In this document: positions 26,692 through 35,560 of the stretch, piece by piece
Position numbering within the stretch: position 1 is the stretch's first letter
How the letters are laid out: the number at the start of each line of letters is the position of its first letter
DNA from: Prevotella melaninogenica
GTDB taxonomy: Bacteria; Bacteroidota; Bacteroidia; Bacteroidales; Bacteroidaceae
Direction: 5' to 3'
Assembly (NCBI RefSeq): GCF_018127965.1
Contig: NZ_CP072350.1
Location: 434,001-498,000 of the forward strand
DNA length: 64,000 bases
The notes under the pieces: generated by a model
What the model saw: only the letters and a program-made list of their open reading frames with translations
What the model was told of the DNA's origin: nothing
Databases searched by the model: none
Made by a program: the position numbers and the translations under genes

Positions 26692-28305
26692 ATGAAAACT
26701 GTAAGAACATATATATTAGCAGGTGTGGCAGCCTTTGCGCTCACATCTTGTAATGACTACCTTACCACTGTGCCGAAGGATGCAATGTCACCAACTACAA
26801 CATGGAAGACGGGCGACGATGCTGAGAAGTTCCTTGTGGGCTGTTATGATGGTTGGGAAGATGGTGGAGCCCTGCTTTATTGGGACGCTGGCTCTGATTT
26901 TGCGTACAACAACTTCCCTTGGGAAGGCTTTACCAATATCGGTAATGGTTCGCTCTCACCATCGTCTCCGGGTTGGTCGTTCTACGATTATACTATCATT
27001 GGTAGATGTAACACCTTCCTTGAGAATGTTGATAAGTGTGTCTTCAGCAGCGATGCGGTAAAGAAAGACCTCGTTGCGCAGGTGAAGGCTATCCGCGCTT
27101 ACAACTATTTCCGCATGGGTTTCCTCTATGGTGGTGTGCCAATCGTTAAACCTTTCACCAGTGCTCAGGAGGCACGCGTGCCACGTAATACGGAGCAAGA
27201 AGTGAAGGATTTGGTATTCAAAGACCTTGATGAGGCGATTGCTGATATCAATACGTCTCCTGCTGCACGTGGACGTATCGCAAAGGGTGCTGCCTTAGCA
27301 ATGAAGATGCGTGCTGCTCTCTACTGGGGCGACTATCAGAAGGCGAAGGATGCTGCTCAGGCTATCATTGACTTGGGTAAGTATGAACTTGATTCTGACT
27401 ATACCAACCTCTTTAAGTTGGCTGGTGTTGACTCAAAAGAAATCATCCTTGCCGTACAGTATAAGAGTGGTACTCGCCCACTGGGCACTATCGGACAGCT
27501 CTATAACAATGGCGATGGTGGCTGGTCATCAGTGGTTCCAACACAGAAGTGTGTCGATAACTATGAGATGAGCAATGGTATGACAATCACTGAGGCGGGT
27601 TCTGGCTATGATGCAACGCATCCTTTCCATGGTCGTGACCCACGTATGGCAATGACGATTCTCTATCCCGGTTGCGATTGGGAAGGTACTATCTTCAATA
27701 CCCTCGACGAGAATGTCAATGGTAAGAAGAACCCTAACTATCCAACCAATGCTGCCAACTCATCTAAGACTGCCCTCACATGGCGTAAGTACTTAGATCC
27801 AAAGACACAGTATGCTGACGTATGGGACACTGAGGCTTGCCCTATTGTCTTCCGTTATGCTGAGGTGCTCTTGACATGGGCAGAGGCAGAGAACGAGTTG
27901 AATGGTCCTTCTGCCAACGTCTATGCAATGATTGACAAGGTGCGTACACGCGTGGGTATGCCTGCCGTTGACCAGTCAAAGTATAACACAAAGGACAAAC
28001 TTCGTGAGTTGATTCGTCGTGAGCGTGGCTCTGAGTTTGCTGGTGAGGGTCTCCGTCGTGCTGATATCTTACGTTGGACAAGCAATGGTAAGATGGTCGC
28101 AGAGACAGTATTGAATGGTCCATTGAACCGTATCACAGGTACTATTAACACATCTGCTACCGACCCAACTATGCGTGCCGTAGTCAGTGGTAGCAGCAAG
28201 GTTGAGGACCGTACGTTCCAAACCTTCAACAGATACCTGCCAATCCCACAGTGGAATATCTCTGATAATCCTAAGTTGGAGCAGAATCCAGGGTATGCGA
28301 AGTAA
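26692..28305 (+). CDS. SusD-family surface lipoprotein
   Basis: 537 aa from ATG 26692 (MKTVRTYILAGVAAFALTSCNDYL). LTSC is a good lipobox, so the protein is lipidated. The earlier ATG at 26611 overlaps susC and is rejected. The N-terminal SusD-like part (TTWKTGDDAEKFLVGCYDGW, AIRAYNYFRMGFLYGGVPIV) and the C-terminal RagB/SusD part (WRKYLDPKTQYADVWDTEACPIVFRYAEVLLTWAEAENEL, LIRRERGSEFAGEGLRRADILRW) are both complete. It binds substrate at the cell surface and closes over the SusC barrel. It forms an operon with susC (22-base gap) and is followed by a GC-rich hairpin. Confidence 0.95.
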   Translation: MKTVRTYILAGVAAFALTSCNDYLTTVPKDAMSPTTTWKTGDDAEKFLVGCYDGWEDGGALLYWDAGSDFAYNNFPWEGFTNIGNGSLSPSSPGWSFYDYTIIGRCNTFLENVDKCVFSSDAVKKDLVAQVKAIRAYNYFRMGFLYGGVPIVKPFTSAQEARVPRNTEQEVKDLVFKDLDEAIADINTSPAARGRIAKGAALAMKMRAALYWGDYQKAKDAAQAIIDLGKYELDSDYTNLFKLAGVDSKEIILAVQYKSGTRPLGTIGQLYNNGDGGWSSVVPTQKCVDNYEMSNGMTITEAGSGYDATHPFHGRDPRMAMTILYPGCDWEGTIFNTLDENVNGKKNPNYPTNAANSSKTALTWRKYLDPKTQYADVWDTEACPIVFRYAEVLLTWAEAENELNGPSANVYAMIDKVRTRVGMPAVDQSKYNTKDKLRELIRRERGSEFAGEGLRRADILRWTSNGKMVAETVLNGPLNRITGTINTSATDPTMRAVVSGSSKVEDRTFQTFNRYLPIPQWNISDNPKLEQNPGYAK

Positions 28306-28306
28306 A

Positions 28307-28350
28307 AGCCCCACCCCTTCCCTCCCCGAAGGGGGAGGGGAAAAAAGCCT
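28307..28350 (+). terminator. GC-rich hairpin after susD
   Basis: CCCCTTCCCTCCCC pairs with GGGGGAGGGG and is followed by an A run on this strand. It is a structural terminator candidate in the repeat family described elsewhere. Confidence 0.5.
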
Positions 28351-28530
28351 CACCCCCAACCCCTCTCCGAATGGAGAGGGGCGTGAAATGCGAGATACCC
28401 CTTGTGGGTTTGGAAAAGTTGAGAGCCTTACCCAAGCTAATTAGTTAGGCTTAAGCTTTTCATCATTCCCCAAGCAAATCGTTTCCTACACTCCCCCTCT
28501 CTGCAGGAGAGGGGGTTGGGGGGTGAGGCT
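28347..28530. repeat. Composite element: type A hairpin ... type C hairpin (inverted)
   Basis: Type A at 28347-28402 with tail AATGCGAGATACCCC, a 60-base spacer, then inverted type C at 28467-28530 (CCCCAAGCAAATCGTTTCC before the hairpin). Same partners as at 18636-18927 and 41061-41214, in the opposite orientation. Confidence 0.7.
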
Positions 28531-28559
28531 TTTTTCTTTAACCGTGTCAAAAACCTTGA

Positions 28560-28765
28560 CATTTCCTCCAATAAAATCCTTGAAATAAAGGTGAAAAACA
28601 CATATTGCGAGTAGGTTTGTAACTCGCAGAAAATCAAATGATTATAAAACACGACAGTAAGAGATACTTATTAAGGCTTTAAAAGGGCGTTAGTAAGGGT
28701 CTTAAAGGGCACCTTTTGCAAGCCAAAAGGGCGTCTTTAAGAAGCCAAAAGACCACCTTTCACTC
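28560..28765 (+). repeat. Dispersed ~210-bp element, copy D
   Basis: GTTTGTAACTCGCAG, then AAAAGGGCGTTAGTAAGG, AAAGGGCACCTTTTGCAAGC, AAAAGGGCGTC and GCCAAAAGACCACC. Confidence 0.85.
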
Positions 28766-28789
28766 TCTACGTACTTGAAAAAAGATGAC

Positions 28790-28990
28790 AAGATGGGCGA
28801 GTAGACGAGTGAACATGTTTAGTTGACTTGTCCACTTACCATGTTGCTTTGTCTTTTATTTACCCTGTCTACAAGCAACTTGTCCACTCGTCTACTCGTT
28901 GACTCGTCCACTTACCATGTTACTTTGTCTTTTATTTACCCTGTCTACAAGCAACTTGTTCACTCGTCTACTTGTTCACTCGTCTACTTT
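28790..28990. repeat. Degenerate ACTTGTC / ACTCGTC tract with 75-bp duplication
   Basis: CACTTACCATGTTGCTTTGTC (28834) and CACTTACCATGTTACTTTGTC (28909) start two near-identical units that run into ACTCGTCTACTTGTTCACTC words. Confidence 0.7.
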
Positions 28991-29035
28991 CTCACTTTTT
29001 TGCCATTTTATTTTCTTACCTTTTAATTTTTTATT

Positions 29036-29043
29036 TATATTTG
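29036..29043 (+). promoter_or_regulatory. -7 box of the M6 protease gene
   Basis: TATATTTG, 67 bases before the ATG at 29110. The longer frame starting at 28972 begins upstream of this promoter and is therefore rejected. Confidence 0.55.
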
Positions 29044-29109
29044 CACTGTCTTTTGAAAAATAACATCTTACTAATTAAAAACCAGAGAATCATATTTAAA
29101 AGCAGTCTT

Positions 29110-30885
29110 ATGAAGAAAATTATAACTCTCTTAGCCAGCGTTTTGTTGGCAACATCATCATTTGCTATTCCTGCCATGAGGATGTGGCGAAGCTTTAAGC
29201 AGGCTGACGGAACAATCCTAAAGGTGATGACCGTAGGCGATGAGCATTTCAATTATGCGCTGACAGAGGACAATATCCCTGTGTTGCCCCATAACGGCAG
29301 CTATTATTACGCGCGTATCGAGGATAATCAGCTGGTGCCTTCATCGGTGTTAGCCCATAACAAGGCATTGCGAAAGGGAAAGGAAGAACTCGTTGCAGCA
29401 GCCATTCAGCAAGTAAGACAACTGCAAAAACAACATGAGATGCATGTCAATTCTAAGCCTTTCGGAGAAGGATTGGGAATGACATGGGAGGGTAAGAAGA
29501 AAGGACTCGTCATCTTGGTTGAGTTCGAAGATGTGGCTTTCAAAGACCCAAAGAATGTGTTGACGCTCAGACCACGTGAGAAAGATGTCAAGACGCTCTA
29601 TGAGAACATGCTCAACAAGGTGGGATATACCAATGACAATGGTGCTATCGGTAGTGTTCACGACTATTTCCTCGACCAAAGTAATGGTAAGTTCGACCTC
29701 ACTTTCGATGTCGTAGGACCCGTAAAGCTCAAGCATCCTCATAAGTTTTATGGTGAGCGAACAGCGAATATGAATGATGCGAATGCACCACAGATGATTA
29801 TTGATGCCTGCAATGCTATCCAAGGGGTAGACTTCAGTAAGTACGACTGGGATGATGATGGCGAAGTAGAGCAGGTTTATGTCATCTATGCCGGTGAGGG
29901 TGAGGCTACTGGTGGTGAGTCAAGTACTATCTGGCCACACAAGTATTCCCTTACTGATGCAGGACTTGACGCACTGACTTTCAACGGACAAACGATAAAT
30001 ACCTACGCTTGTAGCAATGAAATCATTCGTGCGAAGGTGAATGAGAAGTCGCGTATCTACTATTCTGGTATCGGTACTATCTGTCATGAGTTCTCGCATT
30101 GTCTCGGTCTGCCCGACTTCTATGATACACGTGGCGGCAGTAACATTGGTTCTGGACGATACGATTTGATGTGTGGTGGTAGTTATAATGGTGGACCAGA
30201 GAGTTTGATTAACGTCTATGGTGGTACTGGAATCGGCACTGTTCCAGCTGGTTACGATGCTTACGAAAAGGCTTATATGGGGTGGCTAAAGCCTATCACA
30301 CTTGCCGATGAGGCTGTTGAAGTGAAGAATATGAAGGGACTTGCCGAGGGTGGCGATGCCTATTTCCTTTATAATCCAGACACGAAGAATGAATATTATA
30401 TCTTTGAGAATCGCACGCCTCACCGCTGGGATGCTGAGTTGCCGGGTCACGGACTGATGGTTTTCCACGTTGATTTCGATGCTTATTCATGGCGAATGAA
30501 CAACCTCAATGCTGCTTCTGCACAGCGTCATCCACGCTTCACGATAGTGTCTGCCGATGGTCGACTCGATCATGACACGCAGAATAGCGACCCATTCCCA
30601 ACGGATTTGAACAATAGCTTAACGAAGTCTACCGACCCACGCCTAAGTTTTTATACGAACTATAACGTCAGCAGTCAGGCTGGAGTCAAGCAGATTGTTC
30701 GCAACAATGACAACACAATTTCCTTCCACTTTACTCCGCTAAAGGCTGCAACAGGTATCAACAACCTCTCTGCCGACCACGAACAGCCAGCCGAGACCTA
30801 TACACTCTCTGGTGTAAAGGTTACGGACAATCAGAATCTCCACAACCAGATTGTGATTGTTAAAGGTAAGAAGGTGAGGAAGTAG
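29110..30885 (+). CDS. Secreted M6-family zinc metalloprotease
   Basis: 591 aa from ATG 29110, signal peptide MKKIITLLASVLLATSSFAIPAM. The catalytic motif HEFSHCLGLPDFYD (residues 326-339) is HExxHxxGxxD, with the downstream turn SGRYDLMCGG typical of M6 (immune inhibitor A-like) peptidases. Preceding segments GKKKGLVILVEFEDVAF and GSVHDYFLDQSNGKFDLTFDVVGP are the conserved M6 core. The C terminus ends TYTLSGVKVTDNQNLHNQIVIVKGKKVRK, a sorting-tail style shared with the M60 protein and the 59-kb protein. Such enzymes degrade host proteins outside the cell. It follows the susCD operon but has its own promoter (29036) and terminator (31225). Confidence 0.9.
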   Translation: MKKIITLLASVLLATSSFAIPAMRMWRSFKQADGTILKVMTVGDEHFNYALTEDNIPVLPHNGSYYYARIEDNQLVPSSVLAHNKALRKGKEELVAAAIQQVRQLQKQHEMHVNSKPFGEGLGMTWEGKKKGLVILVEFEDVAFKDPKNVLTLRPREKDVKTLYENMLNKVGYTNDNGAIGSVHDYFLDQSNGKFDLTFDVVGPVKLKHPHKFYGERTANMNDANAPQMIIDACNAIQGVDFSKYDWDDDGEVEQVYVIYAGEGEATGGESSTIWPHKYSLTDAGLDALTFNGQTINTYACSNEIIRAKVNEKSRIYYSGIGTICHEFSHCLGLPDFYDTRGGSNIGSGRYDLMCGGSYNGGPESLINVYGGTGIGTVPAGYDAYEKAYMGWLKPITLADEAVEVKNMKGLAEGGDAYFLYNPDTKNEYYIFENRTPHRWDAELPGHGLMVFHVDFDAYSWRMNNLNAASAQRHPRFTIVSADGRLDHDTQNSDPFPTDLNNSLTKSTDPRLSFYTNYNVSSQAGVKQIVRNNDNTISFHFTPLKAATGINNLSADHEQPAETYTLSGVKVTDNQNLHNQIVIVKGKKVRK

Positions 30886-31110
30886 ACGAGTGAACGAGTT
30901 GCTTGTAGACAGAATAATAGAAAGACATAGTAACATAAGAACACGAGTTGGTTGTGAGGCAGGGTAATAGTGAAGACATAGTAACAGATGAACAAAGTTC
31001 TTTTGAGTAACAAAGAGACGGGGTTTTGTGGACGTGTTAACGATTTGTTTGCGGAGAAAGACAGAGAAACAGAAGAGTGAGTTTTAGTTGACGAGTTAAG
31101 GAGAGAGCAA
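30886..31110. repeat. Degenerate GACGAGT / AACATAAGAAC tract
   Basis: GTAGACGAGTGAACGAG, AGACATAGTAACATAAGAAC and AGACATAGTAACAGATGAAC words repeat at irregular spacing directly after the protease stop. Confidence 0.6.
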
Positions 31111-31224
31111 GTTTATAAGTTATATGTTGTGATAGATATTTGAGGGTGATGGCTGAAACGCAACTTGGTGTTGTCATCTTCTCTCGCCCTCTACTCTGTA
31201 AATATAATTAATAGTGGTATAAAT

Positions 31225-31260
31225 AAAGGGCATGAATTGGCTTTCCATTCATGCCCTTTT
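31225..31260 (+). terminator. Rho-independent terminator after the M6 gene
   Basis: AAAGGGCATGAAT pairs with ATTCATGCCCTTT around a loop of about 10 nt, followed by T. It lies 340 bases after the stop. Confidence 0.75.
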
Positions 31261-31357
31261 GCTTTGGAAGAAGTGCTTTTTATGTATATACCTGATTATC
31301 TTGTCCACTTGTAAACTCGTTTACTTTGATATTTGACATTTTTTTTCATACCCTTCA

Positions 31358-31578
31358 AAACCAATATATGGTCTTTTGGTTGCAAAAAGGTGCTCAATAG
31401 ATTTGCAAAAGGTGCCCTTTTGTGTTCTTACTAACGCCCTTTTGAAGTGCTATTAGGCACCTTTCGCTTTGCTACTTTATAACTATTTGATTCACTGTTG
31501 GTTGCAGAGTAGCTTTTTTAAGCGTTTTTTGCTCAACTTTTGCGGGAGGTTTAAGCGATAAAATGTAATGATTTTTCT
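31358..31578 (-). repeat. Dispersed ~210-bp element, copy E (inverted)
   Basis: Read on the minus strand: GAAAAATCATTACA, CGCTTAAA, GCAACCAACAGTGAATC, AGTTATAAAGTAGCAAAG, CAAAAGGGCGTTAGTAAG, AAAAGGGCACCTTTTGCAA, CAAAAGACCATATATTGG. Confidence 0.85.
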
Positions 31579-31741
31579 GTTCCTTATCTGTATTGTTACT
31601 TTGTCTTTTACAATTATCTTGTTCCCTCGTCTACGTGATTCCTCGACCACTCGTTCTTCGTTAAATATATGTTCTCATGTTACTTTATCTCTTTCTTGCA
31701 AGCAGCGGTTCTCTTGTCCACCCTGCTAACTTGTCATAAAC

Positions 31742-31769
31742 AAAAAAACCTTGGCGGGAAGCCAAGGTT
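31742..31769 (-). terminator. Terminator of the tRNA-Asp operon
   Basis: On the minus strand CCTTGGC pairs with GCCAAGG around TTCCC, followed by seven T. It lies immediately downstream of the second tRNA. Confidence 0.9.
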
Positions 31770-31773
31770 TCAG

Positions 31774-31847
31774 CGGTGCGTACGAGACTCGAACTCGTGA
31801 CCTCCTGCGTGACAGGCAGGCATTCTAACCAACTGAACTAACGCACC
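31774..31847 (-). tRNA. tRNA-Asp (GTC)
   Basis: 74 nt. The acceptor stem GGTGCGT/ACGCACC has discriminator G. The anticodon stem CCTGC/GCAGG encloses the loop CTGTCAC (anticodon GTC). The T-arm GAGTTCGAGTCTC is intact; no CCA is encoded. Second in a tandem pair on the minus strand, identical to the other copy. Confidence 0.97.
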
Positions 31848-31872
31848 ATGCATTACAGATTTGGGGTTTTAG

Positions 31873-31946
31873 CGGTGCGTACGAGACTCGAACTCGTGAC
31901 CTCCTGCGTGACAGGCAGGCATTCTAACCAACTGAACTAACGCACC
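31873..31946 (-). tRNA. tRNA-Asp (GTC), first copy
   Basis: Identical 74-nt sequence to the copy at 31774-31847, separated by 25 bases. It is the promoter-proximal copy, with a TACCTTTG box at 31986-31993. Confidence 0.97.
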
Positions 31947-31985
31947 AAAATGGATGTTTAAAACCCTTTTTCTGTTTTGCGTGTG

Positions 31986-31993
31986 CAAAGGTA
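31986..31993 (-). promoter_or_regulatory. -7 box of the tRNA-Asp operon
   Basis: Minus-strand TACCTTTG, 40 bases upstream of the first tRNA, with TTTTGG about 20 bases further up. Confidence 0.6.
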
Positions 31994-32032
31994 ATAATAA
32001 AAATCTATTCCACCAAAATTAATTTATGCTTT

Positions 32033-32551
32033 TTATATAAAAAGTTGCATTACCCTTGCATCCTTGTATTGTCCGTCACAATAAAGCCACTCTTTCAGTA
32101 TACTACCATTTGTAAAACCAATGGACGAAAGACAGCGGGTTGACACCTCGTTGTCAACGTCTACTACAGCGTAGATTTGTTTGAGGTGTAGCCCATTGCG
32201 CGTATAGTCGATTAGGGCGGAAATAGCGGCTTGTGCATAGCCTTTTTGGCGAAATGGTTTCATGATGATAATACCCATTTCCGCCCGCTGATGCTTTGGG
32301 TCGAAGTTGACAAGGTCTATCACACCGACAATTTCCTGCTCACGATTCTCAATCATCATACGCAGTTGTCCGTCGATATAGATATCGTTTTTCGCGTCAG
32401 CAATGTAATTATGTAGGGCATAACGGCTGTAGGGAACATTCGTTGCACTGATGTTCCATAGGCTACGATCGTTCTCAATGTGATAGAGCATATCGAGGTC
32501 TTCCGGCTCCATTGCTCTCAGTCTGACTTCCACGTGCTGTTTCTTTTCCAT
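32033..32551 (-). CDS. GNAT-family N-acetyltransferase
   Basis: 172 aa, cytosolic. It opens VRLRAMEPEDLDMLYHIEND, with the acetyl-CoA-binding region MGIIIMKPFRQKGYAQAAISALIDYT (the R/Q-x-x-G-x-A/G loop) and the C-terminal VDVDNEVSTRCLSSIGFTNGSILKEWLYCDGQYKD. This layout matches the RimJ/RimL/SpeG branch, which acetylates protein N termini or polyamines. Last gene of the recR operon; its ATG lies 3 bases after the glycosyltransferase stop. Substrate unknown. Confidence 0.85.
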   Translation of the reverse strand: MEKKQHVEVRLRAMEPEDLDMLYHIENDRSLWNISATNVPYSRYALHNYIADAKNDIYIDGQLRMMIENREQEIVGVIDLVNFDPKHQRAEMGIIIMKPFRQKGYAQAAISALIDYTRNGLHLKQIYAVVDVDNEVSTRCLSSIGFTNGSILKEWLYCDGQYKDARVMQLFI

Positions 32552-32554
32552 GCT

Positions 32555-33757
32555 TTAATCTCCTATAACTTCCATCATGGTGACGACTCTATTCTCCTTT
32601 CTATGGTAGAAACCAATGTGAATATTCTGCTTTGGCTGTTCAGCAAAGACATTCAGGATGTCTTGATAGCTGAACAAGTCGGTGTCATAGACGATGCAGT
32701 AAGGTCTGTTCTTGCCTCCAAACTCCTTGAGTAGGTCGGCGTGCGTGTGCTGCAAGCTATCCTTATCCGCTACTCGATACTCTGCCACGAGGGCATTATC
32801 TGTTGCTAATTGTTGGCATTTTCCCATGACATCTTTGCCTGCAACAAATATATAATGTGGGAATGATTTAGCTTTCGAAGTGCGAAATCCCAACTTCTTT
32901 CTCGTTGCTCGAATGGTAGTACCTATCAGTGAACCAAAGGCTTTCACGTAGATAGCCGTCTTAATCGGTAGTCGCCACAATGCGTTCATACCGCCATAAT
33001 GCTTGCGGAAGAAGATGAGCATGGCATCATAGAAGACATGAACATATCGGAAGCTCGACTTCTGCGTACTCTCGCCCTTGTAATGCAGGATGCGCACGGG
33101 GAGATACCAGTTCTCGAAGCCGCCTTTCAGCAATCGATAGCTGAGGTCGACATCCTCACCATACATAAAGAAGTCCTCGTCTAAGAGTCCTACCTTGTCT
33201 AAGGCTGTCCTGCGAAGGAAGCAGTAAGCTCCGCTGATTACCTCAATCTTGCCTGGAACATCCCACGGCAGACTACCCATATAATAATGTGCAAAGCGGT
33301 CACTTTGTGGGAAATGCTTGCAAAGTCCTACCATCTTATAGAACGAAACAATGGGTGACGGCAAGCCACGACGACTTTCTAAGGCTCGTTCACCACAGTG
33401 ATTAAGCATCTGTACGCCATGTCCTCCAGCCGTTAGGTGACTATCCATGAAGTCGATAGAAGCATGGATAACCTCCTCGCCGACAACCGTGTCGGGATTG
33501 AGTAGTAAGACATATTCGCCCTTACTCTGGCGAATCGCAATATTATTACCACCCGCAAAGCCTAAGTTATGCGCACTGGCAATGAAATGAACATCAGGGA
33601 AACGGCTGCGCAGATAGGCTACGGAGCCGTCATGAGAATGGTTGTCAACCACAAATACCTCAGCTTCAACGCTTTTCAAAGCGCGCTGAAGACTCTCAAG
33701 ACACTGTTGGAGATAATATTTTACGTTATAATTAACGATGACAACGCTCAGCTTCAT
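32555..33757 (-). CDS. Family 2 glycosyltransferase
   Basis: 400 aa. GT-A fold: KLSVVIVNYNVKYYLQQCLESL at the N terminus, the metal-binding acidic pair in LLLNPDTVVG, and the acceptor/catalytic region GAYCFLRRTALDKVGLLDEDFFMYGEDVDLSYRL, near the rhamnosyltransferase (WbbL/RfbF) group. It transfers sugar from a nucleotide donor, probably in surface polysaccharide synthesis at the inner face of the membrane. The C-terminal 120 residues (HYIFVAGKDVMGKCQQLATDN...) form an extra domain not usual for GT2. In the recR operon: the membrane-protein stop and this ATG adjoin at 33757/33758. Confidence 0.9.
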   Translation of the reverse strand: MKLSVVIVNYNVKYYLQQCLESLQRALKSVEAEVFVVDNHSHDGSVAYLRSRFPDVHFIASAHNLGFAGGNNIAIRQSKGEYVLLLNPDTVVGEEVIHASIDFMDSHLTAGGHGVQMLNHCGERALESRRGLPSPIVSFYKMVGLCKHFPQSDRFAHYYMGSLPWDVPGKIEVISGAYCFLRRTALDKVGLLDEDFFMYGEDVDLSYRLLKGGFENWYLPVRILHYKGESTQKSSFRYVHVFYDAMLIFFRKHYGGMNALWRLPIKTAIYVKAFGSLIGTTIRATRKKLGFRTSKAKSFPHYIFVAGKDVMGKCQQLATDNALVAEYRVADKDSLQHTHADLLKEFGGKNRPYCIVYDTDLFSYQDILNVFAEQPKQNIHIGFYHRKENRVVTMMEVIGD

Positions 33758-34216
33758 TTATGCTTGTTCTGAATTATCCATAGAACATTCATGCTCGCAA
33801 CGCTTCTTGTTGGGGAAGACGAAGAATAAGCTCAACGCTAAGATGACGGCAAGATAGAAGAAACTTACACTATCCCCGAAGGCATAGTAGAAGAAGGTAT
33901 TGAGTATCATCGGAACGCAAAGCATCATTATTCGCACGCTACCCCAGAAGAGAAGCTTACGACTGACGTGGCTCTCGTCGGTATGTAAGTCAGAATGTAC
34001 GTAGCCAATCTTGAAAAGGAAGAGTGCAAGTGGGATAGTAGCGAGGGTCAACAGCTGCATAAGAAACTGCACAGTAACCATATTGCTGCTTTCAACATCA
34101 GCCCACGCACCGGGCAACATCAGTTCAAGTTCATACACCGCGATGATGAGCAGTGTGATAAGGCATGAGCCAAAGAACTCAGTAAGAAGTATTTTTCTTG
34201 TTGTATCCATAGTCAT
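33758..34216 (-). CDS. Small integral membrane protein, unknown
   Basis: 152 aa with four predicted membrane segments (ILLTEFFGSCLITLLIIAVY, FLMQLLTLATIPLALFLFKI, IMMLCVPMILNTFFYYAFG, SFFYLAVILALSLFFVF) and a Cys/His-containing tail (KKRCEHECSMDNSEQA). It starts two bases after the recR stop; a second ATG six bases in (34210) is equally possible. Resembles unnamed Bacteroidales membrane proteins found next to recR. No function inferred. Confidence 0.8.
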   Translation of the reverse strand: MTMDTTRKILLTEFFGSCLITLLIIAVYELELMLPGAWADVESSNMVTVQFLMQLLTLATIPLALFLFKIGYVHSDLHTDESHVSRKLLFWGSVRIMMLCVPMILNTFFYYAFGDSVSFFYLAVILALSLFFVFPNKKRCEHECSMDNSEQA

Positions 34217-34218
34217 CT

Positions 34219-34827
34219 TTAAGACTCAAAGGGTGTGCGGTTCAGAATACTTCTGCCCAACGTCACCTCATCTGTATATTCAAGTTCGTCGCCAACAGAG
34301 ATACCTCGTGCGATAACCGACAGTTTCACGCCTGTGTCTTTCAGCTTGCGTGAGATATAAAAGTTGGTTGTGTCGCCCTCCATCGTACTGGCAAGGGCAA
34401 GGATGATTTCCTTCACCGTACCCTCTTCTACGCGCTCTACGAGTGATTCAATTTCTAAGTCGTGCGGTCCGATGCCGTCCATCGGAGAGATGATACCCCC
34501 CAAAACGTGGTATAATCCATGGAACTGCTGGGTATTTTCAATCGCCATCACGTCCTGAATGTTCTCTACCACACAGACCACCGAGGCATCTCGGCGTGGG
34601 TCAGAACAGATAGAACAAACCTCATTATCGGAAATGTTATGGCAAACCTTGCAATACTTCACGTCGTGCTTCACACGTATGACAGCATCCGCAAAGCTAT
34701 CCACGTCCTCTGTAGACTGGCGTAGCAGATGCAAAACAAGGCGCAGAGCGGTCTTGCGCCCCACACCTGGCAACTGTGAGAAAGCCTCTACGGCACGTTC
34801 TAAGAGTTGAGAAGGGTATTGTTGCAT
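34219..34827 (-). CDS. recR: Recombination protein RecR
   Basis: 202 aa, the usual length. Helix-hairpin-helix [20 protein letters not shown] at residues 16-35, C4 zinc finger [16 protein letters not shown] and a Toprim domain ([17 protein letters not shown] ... [16 protein letters not shown]) are all intact. RecR works with RecO (and RecF) to load RecA at single-strand gaps. First gene of a four-gene minus-strand operon with the membrane protein, GT2 and GNAT genes. Confidence 0.97.
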   Translation of the reverse strand: MQQYPSQLLERAVEAFSQLPGVGRKTALRLVLHLLRQSTEDVDSFADAVIRVKHDVKYCKVCHNISDNEVCSICSDPRRDASVVCVVENIQDVMAIENTQQFHGLYHVLGGIISPMDGIGPHDLEIESLVERVEEGTVKEIILALASTMEGDTTNFYISRKLKDTGVKLSVIARGISVGDELEYTDEVTLGRSILNRTPFES

Positions 34828-34862
34828 TTAAAATTAATTCTCGTAGGCTGGAGATAATCGAA

Positions 34863-34893
34863 AGGAGGGTTACACTTGTAATCCTCTTTTTTT
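34863..34893 (+). terminator. Terminator-like hairpin upstream of recR
   Basis: GAGGGTTACA pairs with TGTAATCCTC and is followed by seven T on the plus strand. No plus-strand gene ends here, so its role is unclear. Confidence 0.45.
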
Positions 34894-35012
34894 ATTCTAT
34901 ATAGTCGATTAGGACAATGGCTTTGATTTTGAGAGATATAGGGACACACCCCAAAAGTGCATCCCTATACAGACAGCCAGTCCTTAAAATAATATCTGTT
35001 GCTTCCTCTTGA

Positions 35013-35507
35013 TTAATCATCAAAGAGGTAGATGCCGAGACCAACCTTCAAGCCCACTGTCGAATAGTTATGTGTCTTGAATGACTGGTCATAGTAAAGC
35101 GCAGGCTCAATCGTCACCGAACGGTTGATGAAGAAGGCATAACCCACCTCAACACCCGGCATCAGGTCGTTATAACTATGGTTGGCATGGAGAAGCTTCA
35201 CACCCGCACCGAGGTAGAGTCCGTTCTGTGTGATATAATAACGTCCACCAACACCCACACTGATATGGTCGGCAACAGCCTCAGAACCATTGTGTGCCGC
35301 ATCGAATGTAGCAAGCACCATGAGGTTATCCCAAGGGAAGTAACCTGCCTTTGCTTGTACACCTAAGTTTAATCCCTCCTGACCATTATAGTGCAAGTCG
35401 AGTCCTGTCAGGGAAGCACCTAAGTAGCCCTTACCCTCTTGAAACTGTGCAGATGCACTGATGCTCACTACCATTGCTGCAACGAACAGCATAAATCTTT
35501 TTATCAT
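35013..35507 (-). CDS. Small outer-membrane beta-barrel protein
   Basis: 164 aa from ATG 35507 (MIKRFMLFVAAMVVSISASAQFQEGKG); the frame's earlier ATG at 35546 is rejected because the signal peptide begins here. Alternating hydrophobic strands (YLGASLTGLDLHYN, LNLGVQAKAGYFPW, ISVGVGGRYYITQNGLYLGAGVKLLH, MPGVEVGYAFFINRSVTIEPALYYDQSF, STVGLKVGLGIYLFDD) indicate an 8-strand OmpA/OmpW-like barrel. No peptidoglycan-binding domain. Promoter at 35581-35588. Confidence 0.85.
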   Translation of the reverse strand: MIKRFMLFVAAMVVSISASAQFQEGKGYLGASLTGLDLHYNGQEGLNLGVQAKAGYFPWDNLMVLATFDAAHNGSEAVADHISVGVGGRYYITQNGLYLGAGVKLLHANHSYNDLMPGVEVGYAFFINRSVTIEPALYYDQSFKTHNYSTVGLKVGLGIYLFDD

Positions 35508-35560
35508 AGCAATATTACGATATAAATAATAATTTAGGATTGACAAATAATACCATAGGT

